NCBI GenBank assembly: GCA_000320605.2
Contig: KB445820.1
Coordinates: 203,737-267,736, forward strand
Direction of reading: 5' to 3'
Source: Gelatoporia subvermispora B
Taxonomy: Eukaryota; Basidiomycota; Agaricomycetes; Polyporales; Gelatoporiaceae
DNA: 64,000 bases
The position numbers and the translations under genes were made by a program. The notes beneath the pieces were generated by a model. That model saw only the letters and a program-made list of their open reading frames with translations. It did no database searches and had not been told where the DNA came from. Positions 38,013 through 49,161 of the stretch are shown here, one piece after another; position 1 is the stretch's first letter, and each line of letters begins with the position of its first letter.

Positions 38013-39982
38013 TCAGACGGGTGTTTCAATACACACCATCGTGTGACGCGGTCCGTCAAGCGTGCGGGAGCTTTCGAAAAGTGCGTGCGAGTCTAATGCC
38101 ATGATGACACCTGCAGCTTCCATGGGAGGATTCCGCTTGAATACTTGGGTGATCGTTTTCATGCGACTTATGGCGCGCAAAGACTCTTTTTGGAGTTCCA
38201 TAAGTTCGAGTTCGTACATCTCCTGCGATGGCAGCAACTGAGGGACCATAGTGAACATCATGACATAGATCATACGGTGAGCGTCTGACCTGCACATACT
38301 TCTCCGCAGTGGACTCTTCAGCATCTAGGTCGGAAACCTGGTACGCAGCAATATCAAGGCATGCGGCCTTGTGTCTCCGCCAATGTGCTCTCTGACACTG
38401 TTTACTGCAATACAAGATCTAATGGCTGCGTTAAAATGGTGTAGCATTGTTTAGGCCATACGCCATTTCACTCACCTGTTGACACTTCATGCACCTCAAC
38501 AGACGGACGCTTCTGCTTTCCACTGCAGAACAGCCGTCTGCTTCGCAACGTGCGATTAAAGCTCCTAGGTTTTTACCCAGCTTGGCATTTCGCTCAATCT
38601 CGTACGTCTCTCGCTTGTCCACACCGTGTGTGATGTAGTAATCGATGGCGGCATTCCACGTCTCGACAAACTTCTCGACATCTCGACGCATGTATGGAAC
38701 TGAGCCCTCTTTATGGCTGACCATGCAAACAGTAGGACAAGATCAGTAGAGCTGGGACATCGACTATATGAGGCTCTCACATATAGTATCGACCGGCAGT
38801 CTTCAGAGCATGCACAAATGCTGGATCAGCACGCCCTTGGGCCAACAGTTTGGTGGCCAACGCGGACTGATGTATCTCCCATGCTTTACTTAAGCGTGAC
38901 TTGAAGATGGAGTCGTGAGGCTTTACATTAGGGAGGTGTAGAAAGAATGCCTTCAACGTCGTGAGCAACGCTCCGTCCATACTCGCTACATTATGTGCCG
39001 GGGAAGGGGACCACGTAATGACGAGACGCTGCGTCTGGTCATCCCAGCGATCCTTGAAATACATCCCCTTCCTGCGGCAGCAAGTAGCGTATGGCCTGCG
39101 CTTGTCACAAGGACAGGGAAAATATGCGGGATACGGCTGTGAATTTGCAAGATGACATTGTTCGAGGAGTTTGCCGGACCAACAGGGACATTGCAGAGGG
39201 GGGCGTGGCTTTGCGGGTGTGTTGTCCCTGATAAGCTCCGACCAGTCGTCGCTGATAGATTGTGTGACGAATGGAAACAGTGTTCTGAGGTCCACAGGAC
39301 CATGACGGTGAATGTCGGCGCCGTGCTCGACGAGTAGTCTGATCAAAGGCCAATAGCCTGTCTTGCAGATTATCGACAACGGTGTTTCGCCATTCACTTC
39401 GACATTGACATCGGCATGCTGCAACACGAGTGTCATAACGAGGAATGTTGCACACCAAAGCCGATCTGGGCCTGCGTCACAGGATCGGGGCGGAAGTCCC
39501 ACGAGTGGATCGAAATTAATCCACACCAGTGCCTGCTTGTGTTCGGCAGACTCCACGGATGCGTCGCGTTCTTCTGCTTGGATCATCATCGCCTGGGCCA
39601 GCAGCGCAAGCCGTTCTGGCTCGCACAAACGAACCATGTTACGGAACGCCCTGCAGGCAGACAACAGCGGTGTATCACCGTCGTCGTCACGGCAGTTGAT
39701 GTTGTGTCCCAGTCGGATCCACTCGTACGCGAGTGGAACGTCCCCGGTGATACACGCGAAGTGTAACACCGACTTGCTAACGGCCTTGTCTCCAGATCCA
39801 GAGGTCAGCGTGATAGGAGGTTCAGGTGAAGCACCTTTGGTGAGAACCTCTAAGCGGCGCGTTTCTATAACGGGGTTGTAGATGTGCGATGATGCCAGGT
39901 CGATTCGCGAATTTGCTTCGAAATCCTCGAGCATACGAGTGGGGAGGCAGATTAGCGCATGCTTATGCGTTGAAGGAGGCAT
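38013..39982 (-). CDS. Ankyrin - SEC-C - MYND zinc-finger protein, intact copy 2
   Basis: Four exons: 39982-38781, 38716-38476, 38418-38290, 38237-38013; 598 aa. Same order and same intron phases as the gene at 5668-7627: an N-terminal segment, ankyrin repeats (VLHFACITGDVPLAYEWIRLG; GETPLSIICKTGYWPLIRLLVEHGA), SEC-C-type knuckles CPCWSGKLLEQCH and CPCDKRRPYATCC, and a split MYND finger (CEADGC, LRCMKCQQ | ILYCSKQC, HKAAC). The N-terminal 60 residues and the C-terminal 75 are less conserved between the two. All joins keep frame with no stop. It heads a tandem array with psi-B and psi-C. Likely a protein-interaction scaffold; actual role unknown. Confidence 0.85.
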
Positions 39983-40119
39983 GGCGACGGCTGATAGTGA
40001 TTATAATCCTGTAAAGGTGAGAAAATACACGGCTGCTTGTTGCCTTTGGACGTGCTATGAGCCCCTCAGAATTGCTTGTCTCTTGTTCTGTGGATGGGGG
40101 AGTATCTCACAAGCCGAAT

Positions 40120-40568
40120 CACAACTGTTTTCATTTTGGGGGGGTACCCTGTCGCAAAAAATACACACAGCGGAGTTGACGGGGTTCGAAGGATCTAGGT
40201 ACGATCTACTGGCTAGCGGCGCGCCCGCTGAGCGCAGCAGAGGCAATGGGCGAGGCAAGGCAAGGCGGGGCGACGTGCCCGGGCACGTTGTTTGCAAGGC
40301 CTAGGGCTCGATTTCAAGCCGAAAGTTCCGCCTTGAAGCATCGCAGAACACTAATATAGATCGTATCACTTCGTTTCATAGATGGCTGGCCCTTGCTACC
40401 CTCCTTCGCAGACGTCGTCGTGATATTTGAGGCTTGGAGTCCTGAACGGCCACCTCACCGATGAGAATCTGGGGTTCTCGGCACAGGTGCGCCGCTCGAA
40501 ATCCGTGATCCGACTATCCGTCTTTTTGCGAGAGGTTACGCCCCCCCGTTATGAAAACAGCTGCAACG
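40120..40568 (-). mobile_element. Non-autonomous TIR element, family 1, copy 1
   Basis: About 450 bp with imperfect terminal inverted repeats (left ACAACTGTTTTCATTTTGGG, right CCCCGTTATGAAAACAGCTG). Internal sequence matches the 55041-55476 element in reverse orientation, including the CATGCCCGGGCACGT / GCTGAGCGCAGC block and the CGAGAATCTGGG-like block. No transposase ORF. Its TIRs are more diverged than those of the other copy, so it looks older. Confidence 0.75.
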
Positions 40569-41419
40569 AATCGGGCGCCCATAGCGTCTTGATGCGTGAC
40601 GGGAGACGCATGGTCCAACCCAGCCATTACTTGAGGCAGTACATTCGCGATCACCCCAGGAGAACCCTGTATATGTGCCAAAAGGCGTACACCAGGTAAA
40701 ATCATGTCCCTAAAGCACGCCCTTGCTCATTTTGGGCCAACGAGATAGATGCACTCTCAATGTCACGGGCAAGATCCCCATATGATTCGGCTGATACCGG
40801 TTACGTATCTTCATGCAATTGGTGGAGACCTCTGCGCACAAGCTACATAGTAGACTCTATGTCTTTCAGAAGCTGTTCCCACTGGTGAAGAGCATGCTTG
40901 AGAACCTGATCCCAGTGGCGGAACCTCAATGTGCTGCAGGTGCTCTAAGTGATATATATAGACGTAAACTAGTCGTCACTAACAAGTTATGTATAGGTCA
41001 AATCACACACAAAAGAAGATGCACCAGGAATAGCGGCGCTGGGGGGTTATCCATCCTCTGAGCCATCCACTTGTCCCAGGTCGGCTGTCGTGTTCTAAGA
41101 GCCTGTCCTAATCACAATGAAATCGGAACCTCGGATCCCGCAGGTAGGTCTTCTCCATTCCGAAGCCGGTCGACAGACGCGCACTGGTGACGTTCATCAG
41201 CGATTTATAGAACGCATGAATTCAATGCATCTTTGGAGGGACTGATTCTGTCCAGGCGTTCTTCCATCATACGCGACACTACCTTCGATATTGCATTTGG
41301 GACGGGAAAAACTATGCGTGGCCAGTGAAACCTTGCGTGTAGTAGAGTGCGACCTCTTCCCCGCACCAGAACGTATGTGTCGTCGTATGGTTTGGTTTTC
41401 CGATACCTGGGCTAGTAAT

Positions 41420-41684
41420 TCCCTTGATGATCACGATTACAGTACTGCACGTAATACGCATGTACTCCACATCCTCAAGAGTGTCCTATGAGTGGCACAT
41501 ACCTCCTTACAATCGGCACACTCCGTACACCCGAAGAGCACCCATCAACCTCGTAATGTGTGTACAAGGAACCTCCATCGGGGGTGATCCTCGCATTGAC
41601 CACTGCAATCTCTAGAGCGAAACGATTGAGCGTCTCTGAGCTCTGAGCGATGTAGTTATCGGTGATGTAATTCCACTGTTTCAC
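41420..41684 (-). pseudogene. MYND exon fragment (psi-D)
   Basis: Frame-broken remnant resembling the MYND exon pair of the ankyrin/MYND genes: THYEVDGCSS, then in another frame LFGCTECADCKE, a GTATGT donor, and YCNRDHQGNY before a stop. No ankyrin or SEC-C part is attached. Confidence 0.5.
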
Positions 41685-42641
41685 GAGACTAAAAGGTGGA
41701 CATGTAGGAAACTGCGACGGAAGCCATCAAACACTCGGTGTCAATTCGACTCTTTCTAGAACAGCCTGACAGCACTGTTGTAATCATCAAAGATGACTGG
41801 TTGACTGGTTGACTAGTTGGCGTGTCTTCGATGTCTGAGGCACAAGCAGAGGATGGTCAAACCCGGATTCAATAGAGCAATAACCTGGCTCCACGCCTAT
41901 CCTGACGTCTGTGCCAAAAGATCGAGTCACGAAGGTCGGCATCAGTACATGAGCGAGTCACAACGCAGAACGGGTTGCGATGCCGTTTACTGTTCGCGCT
42001 GCTACAGACCTGGATTCATGTTCGTAGTGGCTAGTTCGATGAGAGGGTCACAGATTGTGATATTGCTCCAGAGCCCAGGACAGAGGTGCACGGAGATGTG
42101 CGTGCCATCTTCTATAGTAATTGCGTACCGGTCACGGGACTTCCTTATCGAGAAAATTCACTAAAAATGGAAGGCGCAAGCTGGGGTCAAATTCAGAAGT
42201 CTTGCGATGTGACGCGCACACCGAGCAGCTGCAGCTACGACTCATCTTAAATCCCCGCCGTCTCCGACTTACTGATGTTGCAGTTCGTGCCGGAGGCACG
42301 GGAACCTGCTAGTAAGTAGCAAAATCAGATTCTCGGAGGTGCAGACGCTCGAATAGGAAGGTCTTTATGGTTGATAGGATAGGGTAACACGATCATGTGG
42401 CGGAGTTCAAGTGACGCCCGGCGCGCTAACTGGAAGTTCAACTTGCAAACCTCCTCCCCTCCTTGGACGGCGCGTCCGTTTCGATCTGTCTCAAGGACTG
42501 ATTTATCTCAGCAGCTTCTCTCAGAATCATCAGCTAGTCTATAGATTCATCACACCCTGTCAACTCTGCAGAGGCTAAGCTGCAACGTAGGGAGTCATCC
42601 CCGTTTCGATCACTGGATAACTTGCTGCGGACATTTGAACC

Positions 42642-43249
42642 ATGTTGGACGAATGGTACGTTTCAAAGCGGTTTGTTGCGGGGCGGCCCTCTGATGCTAT
42701 AACTTTAGGGAGAAGGACGACTGTAACAAACGCTCCCGATCCACTCCTCCTATCGCCCGACATGAGTTCGGGATGCTACCAGACGACCGGCTCGATCGGA
42801 GCTCTGACTTCTACGTCGACTCTGCTCTTCTCAAGCCATATGCCGAAATCAAAACCATCCGGAAGACCATATCGAACACTGTACTTTGGCTCGATAAGAA
42901 ATATATTCTCAAACTACTGTCTCCCGGACAAGATATCCACGAAACAGTAGCTCTCATGAATCTTGCGAGAACGGTCGTGCCTGTTCCCGCTGTATACAAC
43001 TACGGATATTCTGGAAATTGCAGCTTTATCCTCATGGAATTTGTCAGGGCACTCCCCTTGGACGCCTTTATCAGATGCCATGGACAATACCTGTCGACTT
43101 TGCCACAGGTGTTGCAACAAGTCGATCGTTTGGTGGGGAGTCTCGCGCGACTCGACATCTCTCATAACGACCTATACCCTCGCAACGTTCTCGTTGACGA
43201 GACACTGCGCATAGTCAGCGTCATCGACTGGGATGGGGCTGCTCCATGA
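42642..43249 (+). pseudogene. APH-type phosphotransferase, copy 1, truncated by a nonsense codon
   Basis: Exons 42642-42655 and 42709-43249 encode 184 aa up to TGA at 43247-43249. The downstream sequence stays in frame to about 43546 and matches the intact copy at 62411-63344. The stop replaces TGG (Trp) directly after the VIDWDGAAP motif. The N-lobe, the catalytic loop HNDLYPRN and the metal-binding IDWD are still present, so a short product could be made, but the C-terminal helical lobe is lost. I treat it as a pseudogene; a sequencing error or readthrough is the alternative. Confidence 0.8.
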
Positions 43250-44302
43250 CACACTTCGCAAGAATATCTCAGGAGGGTGCGGATGGGTGTCTTGGAGGGC
43301 GAATGTCTGGCGAAATTTGAGCCTTGGTTACACGATTGGGACCACATCTTTCGAAAATATTGCCCAGATGCCACGGAATGTATTGCCGACCTCTCCATAC
43401 TACCGTGGTACCTCCGAAGGCGCAAAGATCCTTGGACAGGATTCTGGCGGCCCGATCATTGGCCGGGCCCCCTGCCATGGGTGCCCCCCGTGCGTGCAAG
43501 TCAAGCTGGCCTAGCTAATGCGCGAGCGAATCTCTCGGAAACCTGAATGGCTCCGGAGCTTGATTTCATAGCACCGAAATCGACGGTGTTTCGAACCGTG
43601 ATCAAACTTACGATTTCTGTTCTGGAAAGTACAGCGCCGCGATCACCACAAGATATTTGAATGGCCACAATAATGAATGTCGTCGCGTTCGCAGCCACAA
43701 GAGAATCATACCGTAACTGCAATGCGCTTATGATTTGATCGCACTGAAAGGCATCTCTTTCGTCCCCTCATATGTTTGATTAGTTACATACTTCCGTCAG
43801 ACCGACTATTACCCAACGGAGAATTCATTTCCACGTTGTGTCAGGTTTATTTGTCCCTTCGCGATCGAATACACACATGACATCGCATTACATCTCCATG
43901 TTCCATGAGAACGCCTTCCTCCTTCCAAAGTCCACAGACAAGAGGACACCGGCGAGAGCCGTCCAGTGGAGACCCGAAAATGCCTGACTGATGTCGTGTA
44001 GCCGGCTGATCCTATACAGGCAATCATTCAGTACGCGCGACATTTCCTCTATAACGGCTGCCTGTTACGGGAGCAGCTACGTGCGTTCTCCATCTCAAGC
44101 GACACGAGTCGTCTAAGATGTCATCAGCGGAAATGATCAAACGCGACATTTCTAAGCTAATACTTCTGACTTCTGATCCCCAGTTTAGTAGCCGTATCTC
44201 AGCGGACGGAGGTATCGTCAGGTTACCGGCCGCATCAGGAAAAACTCACATCTGCTTTTGCGTTGCTTTTCCTGCTTTGGGCGACCAATGTAGTAGAAGT
44301 AG

Positions 44303-44334
44303 GAAAATCCCAGTCCAATTGGACTGGGATTTTC
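44303..44334. repeat. Perfect 32-bp palindrome without spacer
   Basis: GAAAATCCCAGTCCAA is followed immediately by its exact reverse complement. It could be the fused ends of an excised or very short TIR element, or a cruciform site. Confidence 0.8.
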
Positions 44335-44419
44335 TCACTTTCCTCGCTGTTCGAGCGCTTACCGACTGAAAAGACGTAAATGCGGTAAAAGTACAGATAA
44401 GATTTTCCTGGTTGGCACG

Positions 44420-44700
44420 CATGAGCGGCATGCATGAAGGCCGAGGAGAAGTAGGCAGTTGGCGAGCTGCACGACCTCTTCGAATCCACAGGTATGATCA
44501 TAAGATCAGTGTCGGAAGATTTCTGGAGTATGCGACTTCAAGACACCTATTGCGCTTGTGAACAGGCCACGACCATTCATTTCATGAACGAATGTATAGA
44601 AAGAAGCGGTACTTCTTCGAGGTGTGGCCGGTACCCGAACAGACAGACCTCAAAGAGCTACCTAGTATCACGGATGACGCAATGATGAAAGCGATACTAG
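44420..44700 (+). pseudogene. TAN1 pseudogene fragment
   Basis: CMKAEEK-stop-AVGELHDLFEST matches the CVKGKEKQAVGELYDLFES segment of the intact TAN1 gene 3.3 kb downstream; the Gln codon has become TAG. A possible following exon (FFEVWPVPEQTDLKEL) is diverged. The remaining THUMP part is missing. Confidence 0.65.
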
Positions 44701-44935
44701 CATAGAATACTAATCATCCGCGTGTACCTTCATGCTCGCGCATGCTCCACTTTCTGGTTTCTACAATCGCCAGTGCATGTGATTACATTCGCGATACACC
44801 GGTAGCATTTCACTGAAGACACCTTGACACCTGTCAAAATACATTTGTCCTAAGGGGTGCCGATGACGCAGACGGAGACTAGTCTGCATCAGATGTCCCC
44901 TGTTCATTTTTGACTAAGCACATATTTGAATATGA

Positions 44936-45298
44936 CAGCCGTTTTGGTATCTCTGTGCCTACGCTGTACAAAATCGCGCACAGTCGGGTTGATACGGCAT
45001 ACGAGTTTTAACTTAACATGGTTAATATGGTGGCATGTGGCTGCGGCACGGTATCGTCTGGAAACTCTGTGTTCACTATCTGGACGAAGTCAGGGGGCTT
45101 TCAGCGGGTAAAAAAAGGTATGATATAGAGAGAGTCTGCCTTGACATTGTCGTGCAATTGTGAGCAGCGTACGTCCTCGGGATCCAAGATCTCATCTTCC
45201 AACGCGTATCTCGGGGTCTTAATCTGGGAGTCCGCCTGCGTGGGGTTTTTACAGCTTAGGCCTAGTACAGCTTAGGCACAGAGATACCAAAACGGCTG
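44936..45298. mobile_element. Non-autonomous TIR element, family 2
   Basis: 363 bp bounded by 34-bp terminal inverted repeats with a single mismatch, beginning CAGCCGTTTTGGTATCTCTG (44936-44969 and 45265-45298). The inside has no ORF; a short duplication (ACAGCTTAGGC twice) sits next to the right TIR. No clear target-site duplication was seen. Typical MITE layout; superfamily not assigned. Confidence 0.8.
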
Positions 45299-45789
45299 AA
45301 AGTTGTCGAAACGCTCTCTCTTGACGCATTGCACACGTTTCAAGGGTTCGTGTGGCACATATCACTGGTGCGATTTGTCTCCGAAGGCACGGGAAACGTG
45401 TTTAGACTCGCCCATTGAGAAAGCGCATGGAATCGGGAGATAACTAGCTGAACCAAGTCTATCAGGATCCTGAAGAGAATGTGGCAGCACGGGTGTATAA
45501 AGCCCGTCGGGGCAATCCTCATGTCAGTGTCGGCATCTCACTGCATTCTCAGGCAAATCTCAGAGAAACCATAAGAAGAACCGGTATGTCAAGAGCGTCG
45601 CGCTGTAGTGTACGTAGAGAAATTCTTAGGCTCATCCTACAGCACGTCATGGTTCCTCAATCAGCTGCAGCAATAGCTAGCGGGTTTTGCCCAGAATTGC
45701 ACGAGGCAGAAGGCGTGAGCAGAGAGAGGACTATAGTGTAGCTCAGTGTACGACGGTTGCTTACCAATGATCTAGCTCTCGGCAGCCAC

Positions 45790-46821
45790 TATCACCAGGG
45801 ACGCCATCGGTTACCTCCTGAAGAGCTTCAGCATAGACAAGATCCCTCGATTTGTACGCGACACATCACTGGAGGATCGCCTTGACGAGATCATTCAGTC
45901 ATGTTCCGGTGTCAAACCGGCTCGACTTAACATGTCAACCGGAGCTATCATGTCCGTCGCGGGATACAATCATATCAAGAGCTTTGAGACCAAAGTCTTC
46001 ATAGCTGCCTATACGATGTTCGTCAGTACTCTTGACCGCCAAGACGTGTTTGAATCGCTCGCCTCTCATAATTTCCACGGCGATCTGTTCATCGGCTCTG
46101 TTCAGCCTAGGGACGACATGCTTGGACAACTTGCGAAGCTTCTCTCCACTGCCTGGGACCTGTTCCCGCGATTTTCTGCGAACGCGATCCTGACTTCGAC
46201 TCTCGACTTCATCAACATGTGCTTCGTCGAGAACACGTCACATAGTTCCATCGTTCCTGCCTCCCCAGACAGCCTACCCTTCATCGAATACCGTCGGATT
46301 TATGGGACGGGGCTCGGTGCGGCGTATGCTGTATTTATCTGGGAGAAGGAACAATTCCCTGACGAAAAGATATTCCTAAAAGCCATGCCGTAAGCAAATT
46401 CTTCACAACGTTGAATTTGCTCGGTACTCACGGTGCGCACTGAAGGGATATCATGGCATTCGTATCATATGTCAAGTGAGTGGACACGAGCACCATGCAT
46501 CACTGGCGGCGGCTAACACGGCAACATGGCCCTTGCAGTGATATCATGTCGTTTTACAAGGAAGAATCTGTCGGTGAAGAAGGCACGTACATCACAGATC
46601 GTGCTCGTACCAGTAGCAAGTCCCACGTCGAGACACTCCATGAAGTGGTCAACGAGACTGTCGCCGCTGCCAATCGCGTCCGGAAGCTCCTCGACGAAGG
46701 TCCTGCCAGAGATGTTTGGGACAAGTTCGTCAGGAACTTCATCACCTTCCATGCCAGTTCACCGAGGTACCGTTTGCGAGAGATCATGGACGTGCACTAC
46801 ATTTTGGAGGATACAGCCTGA
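45790..46821 (+). CDS. TRI5-like (trichodiene synthase family) terpene synthase, 5' end unresolved
   Basis: Class I terpene cyclase, which would ionise a prenyl diphosphate such as farnesyl diphosphate. Three exons are clear: about 45790-46393, a 36-nt exon near 46450-46474, and about 46539-46821. The NSE metal-binding triad is intact (NDIMSFYKE, formed across the last splice), and the C-terminal SPRYRLREI matches the family's RY-type phosphate-sensing pair. The N-terminal Asp-rich motif is atypical (STLDRQD). Length from the first clear residue (TITRDAIGYLL) is about 310 aa, near family size, so little is missing. Upstream coding exons between 45580 and 45730 are possible, but no join keeps frame convincingly. 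No oxygenase or transporter neighbour suggests a cluster. Confidence 0.75.
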
Positions 46822-47513
46822 TGGTGCTGAAATCGATTGCATCATGACAGAGATCGGAATAGACTCCTAGACTCAATGACGACAAGGTCTGCCTTATATT
46901 CATGTCGACGAATGTTGTATCTTGCGGAGCAGTGGCTATATTCTGGCATCGATCAGCATCAATCCAGGGCGGAAGTGAGCCCAGTACCCATGGTCGTTAT
47001 CGGTCAGGTGGGCGTCTGCTCTTGGCACTTCACACTGGACTAGTGGGCGACTTGCAAGCGATGCAGGGGGAACATGTCAGTAACTCGACTGCAAGTACTG
47101 TGACCATACCTTCGCCATGTCGAATACAAACGTCGAGTCAGCGTTCGAACTTCGGGTCAACGTCCACACGATGAACAGAAGAGTGACATCTGTGATTGTG
47201 TAGTATGCGGGGTACAAAAGGATGATGAATAGGTTAATTCCCTGGGCATTGACAGACACGCTCCGCGAGTCTACACTTCTTGGACTCCAGTCCAAATCTC
47301 CCGGGGTCATGCATTCATGGTTGAACGCAACTACGTGCGCGCTCCGCCGGGAGCATGGCCCGGCCTTTCCGAAGCTAGCCATCTCGGGCGCTTATATCAT
47401 TGCAATCAGCTGCCTTCACTGTTCAGTCAACAAAATATTGGAAGTCAACATCCCACAGCCTCGTGCACCGAAAGCATTGCTACTTATTCACTAAATCAAT
47501 CCATTCGACTACT
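46822..47513. other. Intergenic region upstream of TAN1
   Basis: 692 bp without a recognisable gene. Confidence 0.4.
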
Positions 47514-48795
47514 ATGGAGCAAGGGAAGAGAAAATCTGATGGAAAAGATCGCAGTAGACGGAGATTCCGCGCGGTAGGTCTCATCTTATAGACCCTTGGG
47601 TTCACGGACCAAAATTCACTCGGTGAATCGTCAGGATGGCACACCGATCTGGGGCGGGAGACAGATTGATGGACCCGGTGTGTGGGCGACATGTGTGAAA
47701 GGCAAAGAGAAGCAGGCGGTTGGCGAGCTGTACGACCTCTTCGAATCGGTGAGTCTTGTTGCGATGGCTGTACCGGTGAACGCCGTAAGATTGACATGGT
47801 ACATAGCTTGCCTCTGAGCTATGGCCAGACGAAGACATCTCTGAGACAAAAGGAGATGCGTCCGACAATGATGACGATAATGGCGATCTGGAGGCGCAAA
47901 TCGCAAGAGAGGTGGCGTCGATGAAGCGGCCGCGGAAAGAGCAAAGGTTCGGTATGTCCTCTTCTACCTGACCACGGGACACGACTAACATATGTTATAG
48001 CAAATTGTCAGACGGATACACCATGCGGTACGATCATACTGTCCGCAAAGGCTCAAGTACAAGTCCTGACCGATTACCGCCAGTTGTCTTCATATCCTGC
48101 AAACGTCCCGTTGATCCGCTTCAGCTGGTACAACAACATATTCAAAATGTATCAGAGACAGGTGTAACCAACACGAGGTGCGTTCCCTTTTACGATAGAG
48201 AACATTGGGTTGACATGCCATAAACCAGGCATATTCTTCGCTTGACCCCGGTGTCTGGTAGCTGCGTTGCGAACGTGCCAGAAATACAAAACCTGTGTAA
48301 TCGTATCTTGACACCATATTTCACTGCGGAAGCCGACAAGAAATACAAGGTGAGATACTTGCGCCCTTGTAGAAGTTGACATCTGGAAACGTCGCTCATC
48401 ACCGGCCCTGAAATAGTACAAGATCGAAATGAGGGTCCGGAATCACAACAAGATTTCACGGGATACCCTAATCCAGACCATTGCCAAGTGCGTGCCAGAG
48501 GGTCACATAGTCGATCTGGAAAACCCGGAAGTGTTCATTTTGGTAGAAGTCTTCAAGGTGGGCATAAGAGTCGCGTTTGGAGATGTCGTAGTCTCATTCT
48601 ATGCAATCGCGACAGGGTGTCTGCGGAATGAGCGTCGTGAAAGATTACTACAAGCATCAGAAATATAACGTCGCAGAAATCGCGAAAGCCAAGAATCAAG
48701 CTGACAGTGCAGACGGAGTTACTCGCGTAGGCGACAAGACAGCTGTAGTAGAAAGCGCCTCTGATGCCCCCGAGGAGGACAAAGTAGTTGTATGA
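47514..48795 (+). CDS. TAN1: tRNA acetyltransferase adaptor TAN1/THUMPD1
   Basis: THUMP-domain protein that delivers tRNA(Ser/Leu) to the Kre33/NAT10 acetyltransferase for N4-acetylcytidine at position 12. Exons include 47514-47573, 47635-47748, 47807-47951, 48001-48027 and 48084-48177, then exons covering about 48229-48351, 48418-48558 and 48618-48795. The N-terminus is basic (KRKSDGKDRSRRRF) and is followed by the conserved GPGVWATCVKGKEKQAVGEL. The THUMP core reads NTRHILRLTPVSGSC, YKIEMRVRNHNKISRDTLIQ, GHIVDLENPEVFILVEVFK and CGMSVVKDYYKHQKYNVAEI. An acidic tail ends EEDKVVV. A partial pseudogene copy lies at 44420-44700. Confidence 0.93.
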
Positions 48796-49161
48796 GCACA
48801 CATATACTACATATATACACCCTGTGAAGTAATATCTACTGCTCTATGGTGTGAGGACAGGAAGTCCAGCGCAGTTGTTCGGAGGTTGTAAGTAATAATC
48901 GCGTAAGATGATCGCGGAGATCTATACCGTCGCGATCTCCAAGCATTGCGGGTGCTCGATGCTACGCAGTCACTCTCCTCACCGTCTCGCTGCACGTCTC
49001 TCTCATTCCCGTATCTACTTGTTCTCAACAGCTGCTGGAGTCTCTACACGTCTCCATTAGATCTAAGTCTTACCGCTCCTCTCAGTCGCGTCATCATCTC
49101 ACGGATCACGACTACCACATCGCACACCCGTATCCTCTGATAATCCTCAGCCTCAGCCACC
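48796..49161. other. Intergenic region upstream of the capping protein gene
   Basis: 366 bp; the stretch just before 49162 is pyrimidine-rich (CTCCTCACCGTCTC), as often seen in front of highly expressed fungal genes. Confidence 0.4.

Larger units (their letters stand above)
39983..42641. other. Gene-poor, repeat-bearing region
   Basis: 2.7 kb containing a TIR element (40120-40568) and a MYND-like fragment (41420-41684), each listed separately. The rest shows only short ORFs without recognisable domains. Confidence 0.5.
43550..45789. other. Gene-poor block
   Basis: 2.2 kb holding a 32-bp palindrome, a TAN1 pseudogene fragment and a TIR element (separate entries). No intact gene recognised. 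Confidence 0.5.
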
